NCBI GenBank assembly: GCA_001593685.1
Contig: LUKI01000012.1
Location: 1 to 50,858 of the forward strand
DNA: 50,858 nucleotides
Direction of reading: 5' to 3'
Source: Gammaproteobacteria bacterium F7
GTDB taxonomy: Bacteria; Pseudomonadota; Gammaproteobacteria; Pseudomonadales; IMCC2047
This document shows positions 12,333 through 23,647 of this stretch, one piece after another (position 1 is the first letter of the stretch; each line of letters starts with the position of its first letter). The translations under genes were made by a program, and so were the position numbers. Below the pieces are notes generated by a model, which was given only the letters and a program-made list of their open reading frames with translations, did no database searches and was not told where the DNA came from.

Positions 12333-12908
12333 ATGCCTCGAAACCCATTTTATGTATATGCCTTAAAGGATCCGAGAGAGAAAATAGCAAAACCTTTTTA
12401 TATTGGAAAAGGCACGGGTAACCGTGCGTGGGAACACCAATCAAAAATAGATGATTCTGAAAAAGGTTGCTTGGTTAGAGAAATTATTGATTCTGGCTAC
12501 TCTGTTTTACACACGGTAATAACGGATAATTTAACAGAGGAACAAGCTTTAAAAATTGAAGCTGAGTTGATCGCTGCGCTCGGTGTTCGTTCTAACGGTG
12601 GACTGCTTACAAATAAGATTAAACCAAACCCTAATAAAATACCGAAAAGTGTTAGGGTAAATATACCCGAAGGTTGCTATGAAAAAGCTCAAATGGGGTT
12701 AGATATTTTAAAGTCAGCTGTCATGGAGCTGGCTAAAGCGAACCCTGAAGGGATAAAAAACTCAGATGCGGCTAAATATCTTGGGCTTCAATCCGATTAT
12801 GGTGGCGGTTCGAAAGATTACCTTAGTTACAGTTTGCTCGGCTTACTTATGAAAGAAGGTCGTATGGAAAGGAACGAAAAAAAGAAGCACGTAGCAAAGT
12901 CGGAATAA
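12333..12908 (+). CDS. GIY-YIG (LEM-3-like) nuclease-domain protein with C-terminal winged-helix-like domain
   Basis: The 191-residue protein begins with a GIY-YIG-type domain (about residues 5-100). Visible are the paired tyrosines in FYVYAL (7 and 9), FYIGKGTG at 22-29, Arg31 and His35 in NRAWEH, a glutamate in KIEAELI (76/78) and Asn94; all expected catalytic positions look present. Residues about 125-185 (ANPEGIKNSDAAKYLGL and later YSLLGLLMKEGRMER) resemble a small winged helix, so it may bind DNA. The gene is visibly more AT-rich than its neighbours. It is the only plus-strand gene between mnmG and dnaA and ends 14 bases before the convergent mnmE stop. This suggests acquisition. The cellular role is unknown. 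Confidence 0.8.
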   Translation: MPRNPFYVYALKDPREKIAKPFYIGKGTGNRAWEHQSKIDDSEKGCLVREIIDSGYSVLHTVITDNLTEEQALKIEAELIAALGVRSNGGLLTNKIKPNPNKIPKSVRVNIPEGCYEKAQMGLDILKSAVMELAKANPEGIKNSDAAKYLGLQSDYGGGSKDYLSYSLLGLLMKEGRMERNEKKKHVAKSE

Positions 12909-12922
12909 AGAACTTTACCGGT

Positions 12923-14305
12923 TTACTTCCCAATACAAAAACTAGAAAAGATCCTGCCCAGCAAATCATCACTACTAAACTCACCGGTAATCTCAGATAG
13001 GCACTGTTGCGCCTGTCTCAGGTCTTCTGCTAATAGCTCTCCGGCCTGCGCAGCCTGTAATTGTCGTTGGCCTGTCTCAAGGAATGTTTGAGCGCGCTCC
13101 AGTGCGTCCAGATGGCGCCTGCGGGCGCTGAAGTTACCTTCGGAGCCTGCCTGGTAACCCATGCAGTCTTTCAGGTGGTTAGTGAGCAGGTCGATGCCTT
13201 CACCCTGCTTGGCGGATAGGCGAATAATCGGGCAGGGCTGATCACCTTCAGCCTTTATAAATGCTGGCTCAACATTCAGCAGGTCACACTTGTTTTGAAT
13301 GACGGTGATATTGCCGAGGCCTTCGAGGAGGTCAACAAAGTCGGGCCAGATGTCGTGTGGGTGTGTTTCTTTGACGTTGCTGGCGTCAACGACTAACAGG
13401 ATACGGTCGGCCTTTTTAATTTCTGACCAGGCGCGGCGAATACCTTCCTGCTCGATCTCGTCGGGGCTGTCACGCAGGCCTGCTGTATCAATAATATGTA
13501 ATGGCATGCCATCAATGTGAATATGCTCCCTGAGCACATCACGGGTGGTGCCGGGAATGTTGGTGACGATGGCGCTGTCTTTACCGGACAGGCGGTTAAG
13601 CAGGCTGGATTTACCGGCATTGGGCAAACCGGCCATCACCACGTTCATGCCTTCCTGAAGCGCGGCACCTTGATGGGCTTCAACCAAGACCCTGTCTAAC
13701 CTTTGTATCACTTCATCAAGATCTGAACCGACTTTGCTGTCGGCCAGAAAATCAATTTCCTCTTCGGGGAAGTCGATCGCGGCTTCCACATACATGCGCA
13801 GCATAATGAGGGCTTCAACCAGGTCGTGAATGCGTTTTGAGAATTCACCCTGTAGGGATTTAACGGCGTTCCTTGCAGCCTGTTCTGAGCTGGAATCGAT
13901 TAGGTCGGCAATCGCTTCAGCCTGGGTTAAATCGATTTTGTTATTTAGAAAAGCGCGCTCTGAAAATTCACCGGGGCGAGCCTGTCTGGCACCCAGCTTG
14001 ATAATTTCCTTGAGTAGTAAATCCATGACCACCTGCCCGCCATGGCCCTGTAATTCCAATACATGCTCACCGGTAAAGGAGGCGGGGGCCGTAAAGAGCA
14101 GGGCAACCCCCTGATCGATTACTGAATCATTGTTGGCATAAAAAGCGCTGAAACATACTTGGCGCGCTGCGGGCGTTTGCTTTAAAAGCGACTGCGCAAT
14201 TTCCGGTACCTTCGGGCCTGACACGCGAATAACACCAACACCACCACGACCAGGAGGGGTGGCTTGCGCAACGATGGTGTCTTTGTCGGAGGAGGTTAGT
14301 GTCAT
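12923..14305 (-). CDS. mnmE: tRNA modification GTPase MnmE
   Basis: MnmE is the GTPase that forms a complex with MnmG to modify U34 of certain tRNAs. The 460 residues start with [20 protein letters not shown], the folate-binding N-terminal domain. The G domain has the P-loop [12 protein letters not shown], then [15 protein letters not shown] and NKCD. The C-terminal CIGK tetrapeptide with the invariant cysteine is intact. It is separated from yidC by a terminator and so is transcribed on its own. Here mnmG and mnmE are separated by the origin candidate and one accessory gene. Confidence 0.97.
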   Translation of the reverse strand: MTLTSSDKDTIVAQATPPGRGGVGVIRVSGPKVPEIAQSLLKQTPAARQVCFSAFYANNDSVIDQGVALLFTAPASFTGEHVLELQGHGGQVVMDLLLKEIIKLGARQARPGEFSERAFLNNKIDLTQAEAIADLIDSSSEQAARNAVKSLQGEFSKRIHDLVEALIMLRMYVEAAIDFPEEEIDFLADSKVGSDLDEVIQRLDRVLVEAHQGAALQEGMNVVMAGLPNAGKSSLLNRLSGKDSAIVTNIPGTTRDVLREHIHIDGMPLHIIDTAGLRDSPDEIEQEGIRRAWSEIKKADRILLVVDASNVKETHPHDIWPDFVDLLEGLGNITVIQNKCDLLNVEPAFIKAEGDQPCPIIRLSAKQGEGIDLLTNHLKDCMGYQAGSEGNFSARRRHLDALERAQTFLETGQRQLQAAQAGELLAEDLRQAQQCLSEITGEFSSDDLLGRIFSSFCIGK

Positions 14306-14374
14306 AGTTTCAGTGCATGCTTTGTTTATGTAGGCCAGGCTTGAGACTTACTGACCTATTCTAATTATTGGTAT

Positions 14375-14406
14375 AAAAAAAAGCCCCTTAAAAAGGGGCT
14401 TTTTTG
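14375..14406. terminator. Rho-independent terminator after yidC (bidirectional)
   Basis: An A-run, AAGCCCC, a short loop, GGGGCTT and a T-run form a GC-rich hairpin with U-tracts possible in both directions. It sits 14 bases beyond the yidC stop and ends the rpmH-rnpA-yidD-yidC transcript before mnmE. Confidence 0.85.
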
Positions 14407-14419
14407 TTTTCTTGTCGAT

Positions 14420-16135
14420 TTACTTGAGCGTCTTGTTCTCTGCCGCTTTTTCAATCTTTCTGGTGATAACCCACTGTTGGGCAATCGACAGGATGTTGTT
14501 CGCTACCCAGTACAGTACCAGACCGGATGGGAACCACAGGAAGAAGAAGGTGAACATGATCGGCAACATCTTCATCACTTTGGCCTGTGTGGGATCAGGA
14601 GGTGTTGGGTTCAACAGTTGTTGGCCGTACATGGTAACACCCATCAAAATTGGCAGGATGAACAGTGGATCCTTAACGGCCAAATCCTCAATCCAGAACA
14701 TAAAGGGTGCTTGGCGTAGTTCGACACTTTCCATCAGTACCCAATACAGAGCGATGAATACCGGCATCTGTACCAGAATCGGTAAGCAACCACCCAGTGG
14801 GTTGATCTTTTCTTTTTTGTACAACTCCATCATGGCTGCAGACATCTTCTGACGATCAGAACCATGCTGCTCTTTTATGCGAGCCATTTCTGGACCAACA
14901 CGGCGCATATTCGCCATGGATTTGTAGCTGGTCGCAGACAGGTGGAAGAAGGCCAACTTTATCACCAGTGTGGTGAAGATAATTGCCCAACCCCAGTTGC
15001 CCAGGAAGCTATGGAAAAAGCTCAGTAACCAGAACAGAGGCTGACCGATAAAGAACAGGAAGCCGTAGTCGATGGTTAATTCCAGGCTGGGGGAAATTTG
15101 TTCCAGGCGATCCTGAATTTTTGGGCCCGCGTATAGTTGTGCACCAACGGTGACCTGCTGGCCAGGGGGTACAATAGTGGCTGGGCTAACCAGGCCGGCA
15201 ATGTTTTCGCCCTGTGAGTTTTTGCGCACTTCGTACAGGTGTTGTTGGTCCTTATTAGGCACCCAAACACTTACAAAATAGTGCTGTAAAATCGCAACCC
15301 AGCCGCCTGTGTTCTTTTCTTTGAAAGGCTCATCGGCGATATCATCAAAATCAACTTTTACATAGTTGTCTTCAACAGTTTGCGTTGCTGCACCCAGAAA
15401 TGATGCCATACCCATGCTGGTGGTTTGGCTGGGGTCAGCGCTGTTGTCGCGTTTCAACTGGGCAAAGAAGTTACCCTGCCAGTTTTCGGAAGACTGGTTG
15501 TTGATCAGGTAATCAACATCGATTAGATAGTCGCCACGTGTAAACGTATAACGCTTAGTGATGACTACGCCATTTTCATTCAGCTGCAGGTCAACCTGAA
15601 GAGTCTCTTCACCTTCAAGCATTTTAAAGTCGCTTTGAGACGCTGAATATATTGGGCGACCCGTTGCTGAAGCATCTGGACCGTTAGCACCAATGAGGCC
15701 ACTTTGTGCCACATAAACGCGTGCGCCATTGTTTTGTAGAAGTGCGAAAGGGGCGTCAGGTTTATCAATAACCCGTGGGTAGTCTTTTAATGCAGCATAA
15801 ACAACGTCACCGCCGCGAGGGTTAATGCTGATTTTGAAAACGTCGGTTTCAACATTAATCAACTGTTGCGAAGGCTTCGCTTGGACGGATGGTTGGTCAG
15901 TAACAGCATTACCGGCGGCTGGTGTAGCGCTTGGTAAATCTGAATTCGCTACTTTTTCTGCATTGTTAGCAGAGGGTAGACTGGTATTGGTGAAAGCATC
16001 ACCTGTAGACAGTTGTTGATTTTGAGTAACCAACTGTTCTTCAGGCGGTTGGCCGTAATCATCGTTCCAGGCAAGAATGAGCAAATAACCAATGACGGCT
16101 ATTAGGGAGAAAAGGATTAAACGTTGTTTGTCCAT
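14420..16135 (-). CDS. yidC: Membrane protein insertase YidC
   Basis: YidC inserts and folds inner-membrane proteins, alone or with Sec; subunit c of ATP synthase is a classic substrate. The protein has 571 residues. An N-terminal membrane segment (RLILFSLIAVIGYLLILAW) is followed by a large periplasmic domain to about residue 340 and the Oxa1-type core. Core motifs include INPLGGCLPILVQMPVFIAL, VELRQAPFMFWIEDL and FFLWFPSGLVLYWV. It lies seven bases after yidD and is last in the ribonuclease P/ribosomal L34 operon. Confidence 0.97.
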   Translation of the reverse strand: MDKQRLILFSLIAVIGYLLILAWNDDYGQPPEEQLVTQNQQLSTGDAFTNTSLPSANNAEKVANSDLPSATPAAGNAVTDQPSVQAKPSQQLINVETDVFKISINPRGGDVVYAALKDYPRVIDKPDAPFALLQNNGARVYVAQSGLIGANGPDASATGRPIYSASQSDFKMLEGEETLQVDLQLNENGVVITKRYTFTRGDYLIDVDYLINNQSSENWQGNFFAQLKRDNSADPSQTTSMGMASFLGAATQTVEDNYVKVDFDDIADEPFKEKNTGGWVAILQHYFVSVWVPNKDQQHLYEVRKNSQGENIAGLVSPATIVPPGQQVTVGAQLYAGPKIQDRLEQISPSLELTIDYGFLFFIGQPLFWLLSFFHSFLGNWGWAIIFTTLVIKLAFFHLSATSYKSMANMRRVGPEMARIKEQHGSDRQKMSAAMMELYKKEKINPLGGCLPILVQMPVFIALYWVLMESVELRQAPFMFWIEDLAVKDPLFILPILMGVTMYGQQLLNPTPPDPTQAKVMKMLPIMFTFFFLWFPSGLVLYWVANNILSIAQQWVITRKIEKAAENKTLK

Positions 16136-16141
16136 GGGTAT

Positions 16142-16372
16142 TTACTGTTGCTTATTTTCAGATGATGGAACCAGATCCATGCCGCCCTCATGCCAAGGAT
16201 GACACTTACTGATGCGTTTAATAGCCAACCAGCTGCCTTTTATTACGCCAAAACGTTCAATGGCTGTTTCAGCATAACAGGAGCAAGATGGATAAAAGCG
16301 GCAATTATTACCCAATAACGGACTGATAAGATAGCCGTAGACTTTGATAAGGGTAATAAAAAGTTTGCGCAT
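16142..16372 (-). CDS. yidD: Membrane protein insertion efficiency factor YidD
   Basis: YidD is a small membrane-associated protein that aids YidC-dependent insertion. The 76 residues begin [21 protein letters not shown] and carry the family cysteine motif [19 protein letters not shown], then [11 protein letters not shown] chose ATG 16372, which fits the family start and leaves a seven-base gap to rnpA. An upstream in-frame TTG (16405) would overlap rnpA and add 11 unlikely residues. It is between rnpA and yidC, its invariable place. Confidence 0.93.
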   Translation of the reverse strand: MRKLFITLIKVYGYLISPLLGNNCRFYPSCSCYAETAIERFGVIKGSWLAIKRISKCHPWHEGGMDLVPSSENKQQ

Positions 16373-16379
16373 GCTATGA

Positions 16380-16742
16380 CTACCGGGAGCTGGATTGCCT
16401 GACAAGCTTGTACCATAGGTCTGAAAACATGCGATTTATTTCGCTGTTTGACCGCTGGTCTAGCCCCCTGCGGGCCATAATAATCAGATCTGCAGTATCA
16501 AACTCACTGCAGTGAACGCGGAAAAAATTGCGGATAATGCGTTTGATTCGGTTGCGATGTACCGCCGTACGAATATTTTTTTTGGCGATAATAAAACCGA
16601 TTCTGGAATGGCCTAAATCGTTGGCAGCACCAAGAATAAGTAGTTCACGCGTAGAAACTTTAAGTTTGGTCTTGTCAAAAACCCGCTGAAAATCGGCTGC
16701 ATTAAGCAGACGTTGTTCGCGGGTAAAGCGACAATCAGTCAT
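16380..16742 (-). CDS. rnpA: Ribonuclease P protein component
   Basis: RnpA is the basic protein subunit of RNase P, which with the rnpB RNA removes tRNA 5' leaders. The 120-residue protein starts with [16 protein letters not shown] and carries the RNR motif in [15 protein letters not shown], the RNA-contacting helix. It is 61 bases downstream of rpmH in the same transcript. Confidence 0.95.
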   Translation of the reverse strand: MTDCRFTREQRLLNAADFQRVFDKTKLKVSTRELLILGAANDLGHSRIGFIIAKKNIRTAVHRNRIKRIIRNFFRVHCSEFDTADLIIMARRGLDQRSNSEINRMFSDLWYKLVRQSSSR

Positions 16743-16803
16743 GCGTAGAAGACGGTGCTGCCCGTCAGAGGTAAGCTATTTAATGCCGAGGCTTTTATAA
16801 AGG

Positions 16804-16938
16804 TTAGGCAGTTAAACGCAGACGGCCTTTAGCACGACGACGCTTAATAACTAAGCGACCGTTTTTAGTGGCCATTCTGGCACGGAAACCGTGAGCGCGT
16901 GCACGTTTGATTTTGCTGGGTTGGAATGTTCTTTTCAT
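16804..16938 (-). CDS. rpmH: 50S ribosomal protein L34
   Basis: This 44-residue, very basic protein reads [20 protein letters not shown] at the start and ends [10 protein letters not shown], which is the L34 family sequence. L34 sits in the large ribosomal subunit. It is the first gene of the rpmH-rnpA-yidD-yidC operon and has a strong promoter about 100 bases upstream. It is short enough to be missed by automatic length cut-offs. Confidence 0.97.
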   Translation of the reverse strand: MKRTFQPSKIKRARAHGFRARMATKNGRLVIKRRRAKGRLRLTA

Positions 16939-17034
16939 TTTAAAAACTCACACTTTGTTCAGACTACAGATGACCCAATAAAAAGTTGCTTTTAAAAGGC
17001 ACCCTTAAAATCGGATGAAAATTCAAGAGCGGGG

Positions 17035-17063
17035 ATTCTAGTGAATTTAGGCTAAACCTGCAA
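17035..17063 (-). promoter_or_regulatory. Sigma-70 promoter of rpmH operon
   Basis: On the minus strand TTGCAG (17058-17063) and TAGAAT (17035-17040) are spaced by 17 bases, about 97 bases upstream of the rpmH start. The quality of the match fits the high expression expected for a ribosomal protein. Confidence 0.65.
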
Positions 17064-17397
17064 TTATTTTTGATAAATATTCAATAACTTAGCAGGAATT
17101 TGGGTTGTTAATTGGTGGCTTTGGATAGAATACCAATATGTAGTGCCAAGCTATAAAAAAATAGCTATTTATGGTGTTTGTTTTTGTACCGCTTAAATTA
17201 CGAGCCACTTCTGTAAAAGGTGAGAAGCTGTAAAAATTTTACGGTTTAATAGTTTTGTAAAATGGTAACTAATTGAAACTAAAAGAGATCTATAAAAAAC
17301 AACAAAAATAGCCTGTGGATAACTTTTAATTAAAGGGTTAGAATGGCTGGTTCGAATGACCTGTCCCACCCAGCTTAAATAATGAGAATAAAACTAA
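17064..17397. promoter_or_regulatory. dnaA upstream region, AT-rich, with one DnaA box
   Basis: The gap between rpmH and dnaA contains one perfect DnaA box (TGTGGATAA at 17314-17322), small inverted repeats (AGCTAT/ATAGCT near 17151; GTAAAA/TTTTAC at 17230-17242) and three copies of TGTAAAA. The single box about 80 bases before the start codon suits DnaA autoregulation. In Pseudomonas the equivalent gap is the origin, so a secondary or alternative origin role is possible, but box density here is lower than upstream of mnmG. No confident promoter was picked. Confidence 0.5.
17314..17322 (-). promoter_or_regulatory. DnaA box upstream of dnaA
   Basis: Perfect consensus TTATCCACA on the minus strand, 76 bases before the dnaA start codon; probable site of DnaA self-repression. 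Confidence 0.65.
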
Positions 17398-18816
17398 GTG
17401 TCAAACACCCTTTGGACTAACTGTATTGATTGCCTGCAGCAGGAGCTGCCCGCTCAGCAGTTCAATACCTGGATTCGACCACTGCAAGTTGATCAAAACG
17501 GCAACACTCTTCGACTGCTAGCACCGAACCGATTTGTGAAAGATTGGGTCGCTCAGCGCTATTTATCCCGTATCAATGAAATCGTTATTGCTGACCCGCA
17601 AGCTGGCGGGGTTGAGCAGGTAGAGTTAGTTATTGGTAGCAAGAGGGTTTCACAAGAACAGCCTGTTAAGGCTTCAGAAGCTCAGAAACCAAAACCTACT
17701 GCCAGTGTTGCGAAGCAGACGGATCAAGATCCAGCGTCTAAAAAGACAGCGAGTCAATCAGCTAACGACGATAAAAAATTATCGACCCGACAACTACGCA
17801 ATGACCTTAACGCGAACTTCACATTTGATTCTTTTGTTGAAGGTAAATCTAACCAGCTAGCTCGAGCTGCCGCGTTGCAGGTTGCCGACAATCCAGGCGA
17901 TGCTTATAACCCACTATTTATTTATGGTGGCAGTGGTTTGGGTAAAACGCACTTAATGCATGCGGCGGGTAATTTACTACTTAAACAAAAGCCCGATGCT
18001 AAGGTGGTTTATCTTCATTCGGAACGGTTTGTAGCTGATATGGTGAAAGCCTTTCAAAGTAACACCATCAATGAATTTAAAAACTTTTATCGCTCGGTGG
18101 ATGCGTTATTGATTGATGATATACAGTTCTTTGCTGGTAAGGATCGGTCTCAGGAGGAATTTTTCCACACCTTTAATGCTTTGCTTGAGGGTGGGCAGCA
18201 AATGATTCTGACCTGTGATCGGTACCCCAAGGAAATTGACGGACTTGAAGAGCGTTTAAAATCCCGTTTTGGTTGGGGGTTAACTGTAGCTGTAGAGCCG
18301 CCGGAACTAGAAACCCGTGTTGCTATTTTGATGAAAAAAGCTGAGCAGTCCAAGATCGTACTGCCCAGTGAGACAGCTTTTTTTATTGCGCAAAAAATTC
18401 GATCAAATGTAAGAGAGCTAGAAGGTGCGCTTAAAAGAGTGATAGCAAGTGCTCACTTCACAGGGAAAGAAATTGATACCGAGTTTGTGCGTGAGTCGCT
18501 GAAGGATCTATTAGCACTGCATGACCGGCAGATTAGTATTAGCAATATTCAGCGTACTACAGCAGAGTATTACAACATTAAAATGGCGGATCTGCTTTCT
18601 AAGCGGCGTACACGTTCTGTGGCTCGACCCAGGCAGGTGGCGATGGCGCTGGCAAAAGAGCTAACCAGTCATAGTTTACCTGAGATTGGTGACGCCTTTG
18701 GTGGTCGCGATCATACGACGGTGCTGCATGCCTGTCGAAAAGTTGTTGAGCTGAAAGAAACTAATGCGGATATCCGCGAAGATTATAAAAACCTGTTACG
18801 GCTATTGAGCACTTGA
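17398..18816 (+). CDS. dnaA: Chromosomal replication initiator DnaA
   Basis: DnaA binds DnaA boxes and melts the origin as an ATP filament. The protein has 472 residues. Domain I ([21 protein letters not shown]) is followed by a low-complexity linker (about 85-130), then the AAA+ domain with P-loop GGSGLGKT at 177-184 and Walker [13 protein letters not shown]. The C-terminal helix-turn-helix carries the signature [14 protein letters not shown] that reads DnaA boxes. The start is GTG, common for dnaA. It heads the dnaA-dnaN run and diverges from rpmH. Confidence 0.98.
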   Translation: MSNTLWTNCIDCLQQELPAQQFNTWIRPLQVDQNGNTLRLLAPNRFVKDWVAQRYLSRINEIVIADPQAGGVEQVELVIGSKRVSQEQPVKASEAQKPKPTASVAKQTDQDPASKKTASQSANDDKKLSTRQLRNDLNANFTFDSFVEGKSNQLARAAALQVADNPGDAYNPLFIYGGSGLGKTHLMHAAGNLLLKQKPDAKVVYLHSERFVADMVKAFQSNTINEFKNFYRSVDALLIDDIQFFAGKDRSQEEFFHTFNALLEGGQQMILTCDRYPKEIDGLEERLKSRFGWGLTVAVEPPELETRVAILMKKAEQSKIVLPSETAFFIAQKIRSNVRELEGALKRVIASAHFTGKEIDTEFVRESLKDLLALHDRQISISNIQRTTAEYYNIKMADLLSKRRTRSVARPRQVAMALAKELTSHSLPEIGDAFGGRDHTTVLHACRKVVELKETNADIREDYKNLLRLLST

Positions 18817-18875
18817 TGTGAGCTGTCGTTTAATAAACCGAATTTGATTGAAGCTGAGGATTTGAGGTTAACACT

Positions 18876-19985
18876 ATGAGATTTGCTATTTCGCGGGAAG
18901 ACTTAATCAAACCACTAACCTTGGTTGCTGGTGTTGTTGAGCGTCGGCAGACTCTGCCTGTGTTGTCTAATATTCTGATCGTTGTTGAGGATGGTCAGCT
19001 ATCGTTAACAGGCACAGATCTTGAGGTTGAGTTGGTTGGTCGCGTTACTCTCACTGAGCCTGCCGAGGCTGGTGAAGTGACTGTGCCTGCGCGAAAACTG
19101 ATGGATATTTGTAAAACGTTACCTGACGACGCGCAAATAACGCTTCAGCTTGAAGATGATAAAATGATTTTGAAATCGGGTCGCAGCCGTTTCAGTCTTA
19201 CAACACTGCCAGCTACTGATTTTCCAAGTGTGGAGGAAAGTCCTCAGAACCTTGATTTTGTTGTTCAGCAAAGCGAGTTAAAGCGCTTAATTGATCGCAC
19301 CAGCATAGCTATGGCGCAACAAGATGTTCGTTATTACCTGAACGGTATGTTGTTTGAAATTCAGAATGCTAAATTACGTGCAGTGGCGACAGATGGACAC
19401 CGCCTGGCAATGAGTGAGGCGGCAGCAGATATTGCAACGGATGAATTGCGTCAGGTTATTATTCCGCGTAAAGGTGTGATGGAGCTAAATCGTTTGTTCT
19501 CTGGTGATAGTGAAGATTCGGTAAAAGTTGTTATGAGTTCCAACCATATTCGCGCGGTGACCGATAACTTTACTTTTACGTCTAAACTGGTTGATGGGAA
19601 GTTCCCGGATTACCAACAAGTGGTGCCAAAAAATAGTGATAAAGAAATGCTGGTTGAGCGTGAGTTATTGAAGCAGGTGCTCAATCGTATCGCTATTTTG
19701 TCGAACGAAAAATACCGAGGTGTGCGTTTAATCGTTGATAACGATCTGCTACAGGTTTTTGCTAATAACCCTGAGCAGGAAGAGGCTGAAGAATCGTTGT
19801 CGGTTAAATATGACTCGGAATCTCTGGAAATTGGTTTTAATGTGAGTTATCTACTTGATGTGTTGTCGGTGACCTCCAGTACCAATGTTAAGGTTTCCTT
19901 TGCTGATGCGAATAGCAGTATTTTGATAGAGGAAATAGTGGAAAGGCCTGACTCTTTATACGTTGTTATGCCGATGCGGCTTTAA
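18876..19985 (+). CDS. dnaN: DNA polymerase III sliding clamp (beta subunit)
   Basis: The beta clamp is a ring-shaped dimer that tethers polymerase III and other enzymes to DNA. The 369 residues begin MRFAISREDLIKPLTLVAGV and include QTLPVLSNILI, ATDGHRLA and the C-terminal YVVMPMRL that lines the partner-binding pocket. The length is normal and three clamp domains are accommodated. It follows dnaA by 59 bases, with GAGGTTAA before the ATG. A hairpin-plus-T-run follows it, so part of transcription probably ends before recF. Confidence 0.98.
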   Translation: MRFAISREDLIKPLTLVAGVVERRQTLPVLSNILIVVEDGQLSLTGTDLEVELVGRVTLTEPAEAGEVTVPARKLMDICKTLPDDAQITLQLEDDKMILKSGRSRFSLTTLPATDFPSVEESPQNLDFVVQQSELKRLIDRTSIAMAQQDVRYYLNGMLFEIQNAKLRAVATDGHRLAMSEAAADIATDELRQVIIPRKGVMELNRLFSGDSEDSVKVVMSSNHIRAVTDNFTFTSKLVDGKFPDYQQVVPKNSDKEMLVERELLKQVLNRIAILSNEKYRGVRLIVDNDLLQVFANNPEQEEAEESLSVKYDSESLEIGFNVSYLLDVLSVTSSTNVKVSFADANSSILIEEIVERPDSLYVVMPMRL

Positions 19986-20000
19986 ATTGGTTGTTGTTCA

Positions 20001-20028
20001 AAAGGGGGCTTTTTAAGCTCCCTTTTTT
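20001..20028 (+). terminator. Terminator or attenuator between dnaN and recF
   Basis: AAGGGGGCTT (20002-20011), a three-base loop and AAGCTCCCTT (20015-20024) form a ten-pair stem with one G-U pair, followed by a run of six T. It occupies most of the short dnaN-recF gap, ending 13 bases before the recF start. Confidence 0.75.
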
Positions 20029-20041
20029 GTTATTCCTTACT

Positions 20042-21130
20042 ATGTCCATTTCCCGTCTTTCTGTTACGAATTTGCGCAATATCGGTTCAGCTGAGCTATT
20101 GCCCTGCTCCGGGGTTAATTTAATTGTCGGGCCCAATGGCAGTGGCAAAACCAGCCTGCTGGAAGCTATTTATTTGCTTGGACGAGCGCGTTCCTTCAAA
20201 TCAAATAAAAGTGCTGTCTTTGTTCGTTCAGGTGAAAAAGAAGCGACCGTATATGGTGAAGTGAATGCGCTTGCCAGTTTGCCGCCCGTTACTATTGGTG
20301 TTTCTAAAACGCTTGACGGTAGGCATCAACTTAAAGTCGCTGGAAGTTTTGTTTCTAATACGGCGGCGTTACTGGAGCTGGTGCCTATCCAGTTGATTGA
20401 GCCTGATACTTTCAAGCTGTTATCCTCTGGTCCAAATTATCGTCGCCAGTTTGTTGATTGGGGTGTGTTTCACGTGGAACATGTCTTTTTTGATGTTTGG
20501 CAACGGTTAAATCGTTGTTTAAAACAGCGCAATAAACTGTTAAGACGTGGTAAAATCGAGCGTTCGGTTCTCGCTGTGTGGGATGACGAGTTTGTTCAAT
20601 ATGCGGCTACTCTTACAGAGCAACGTGAGCGTTATATTGAGCAGCTTAAACCCTGTTTTTATCGGCTGTTAAGTGAGCTGGTTGCAGAGGATTTGTGCGG
20701 TATTGAAATCGATTTTTATCAGGGTTGGCGTGCTAATACCAGTTTGAGCGAGGTGTTGAGTGCTGGTCTTGAGTCTGATTTAAAGCGAGGATTTACACAG
20801 GCTGGACCTCATCGCGCAGATCTTAGGGTTCGTTATTTGGGGCAAAATGCAGCGGACCTGCTGTCCCGAGGGCAGCAAAAATTGGTTATTTGTGCCTTAA
20901 AAATTGCCCAAGGCTATTTGTTTTCTAAAAGTACGGGGCGCACCTGTATTTATTTGTTAGATGATTTAGCTGCGGAATTAGATGAGGTTTTTAGAGAGCG
21001 TTTATGTAAATTGCTTTCGACACTGGATTGTCAGCTATTTATAACCAGTGTAGATGAACAGCTTTTTTCCAGAAGCTGGCCCTCAATGGATGTGAAAGTG
21101 TTTCACGTGAAACAGGGCGAACTGGAATAG
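20042..21130 (+). CDS. recF: DNA recombination/repair ATPase RecF
   Basis: RecF is an SMC/ABC-like ATPase that helps load RecA at gaps with RecO and RecR. With the chosen start it has 362 residues. The P-loop GPNGSGKTSLLEAIY is near the N-terminus, AGPHRADL and LSRGQQKL (the ABC signature region) lie near the C-terminus, and Walker B is IYLLDDLAAELD. I chose ATG 20042 (MSISRLSVTNLRN) because it matches the family; the longer in-frame start at 19991 would run through the terminator. The ribosome site is weak, suggesting low expression. Two parS sequences are embedded in the gene and both fall in the frame encoding Val-Phe-His-Val. Confidence 0.97.
   Translation: MSISRLSVTNLRNIGSAELLPCSGVNLIVGPNGSGKTSLLEAIYLLGRARSFKSNKSAVFVRSGEKEATVYGEVNALASLPPVTIGVSKTLDGRHQLKVAGSFVSNTAALLELVPIQLIEPDTFKLLSSGPNYRRQFVDWGVFHVEHVFFDVWQRLNRCLKQRNKLLRRGKIERSVLAVWDDEFVQYAATLTEQRERYIEQLKPCFYRLLSELVAEDLCGIEIDFYQGWRANTSLSEVLSAGLESDLKRGFTQAGPHRADLRVRYLGQNAADLLSRGQQKLVICALKIAQGYLFSKSTGRTCIYLLDDLAAELDEVFRERLCKLLSTLDCQLFITSVDEQLFSRSWPSMDVKVFHVKQGELE
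20466..20481 (-). promoter_or_regulatory. parS: parS site 1 (ParB binding), inside recF
   Basis: On the minus strand the sequence is TGTTCCACGTGAAACA, a match to the widely conserved parS consensus TGTTNCACGTGAAACA. It is a near-palindrome around CACGTG. It lies in the middle of recF. Confidence 0.85.
21099..21114 (+). promoter_or_regulatory. parS: parS site 2 (ParB binding), 3' end of recF
   Basis: TGTTTCACGTGAAACA is a perfect 16-base palindromic parS, 633 bases from site 1 and within the last codons of recF. Together with parA and parB on the other side of the origin it defines the segregation centre. Confidence 0.92.
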
Positions 21131-21137
21131 TAATTAA

Positions 21138-23579
<2,442 letters not shown>

Positions 23580-23605
23580 ATAGACGTTTTATATATCTAT
23601 TAGGA

Positions 23606-23637
23606 ATAAAAAAGGGAGCCATTTGGCTCCCTTTTTT
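23606..23637 (+). terminator. Rho-independent terminator after gyrB
   Basis: An A-run, AAGGGAGCC, loop ATTT, GGCTCCCTT and a T-run form a strong hairpin 30 bases beyond the gyrB stop. The A-run on the other arm lets it also serve the convergent gmhB transcript. Confidence 0.9.
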
Positions 23638-23647
23638 ATTAAGTTTG

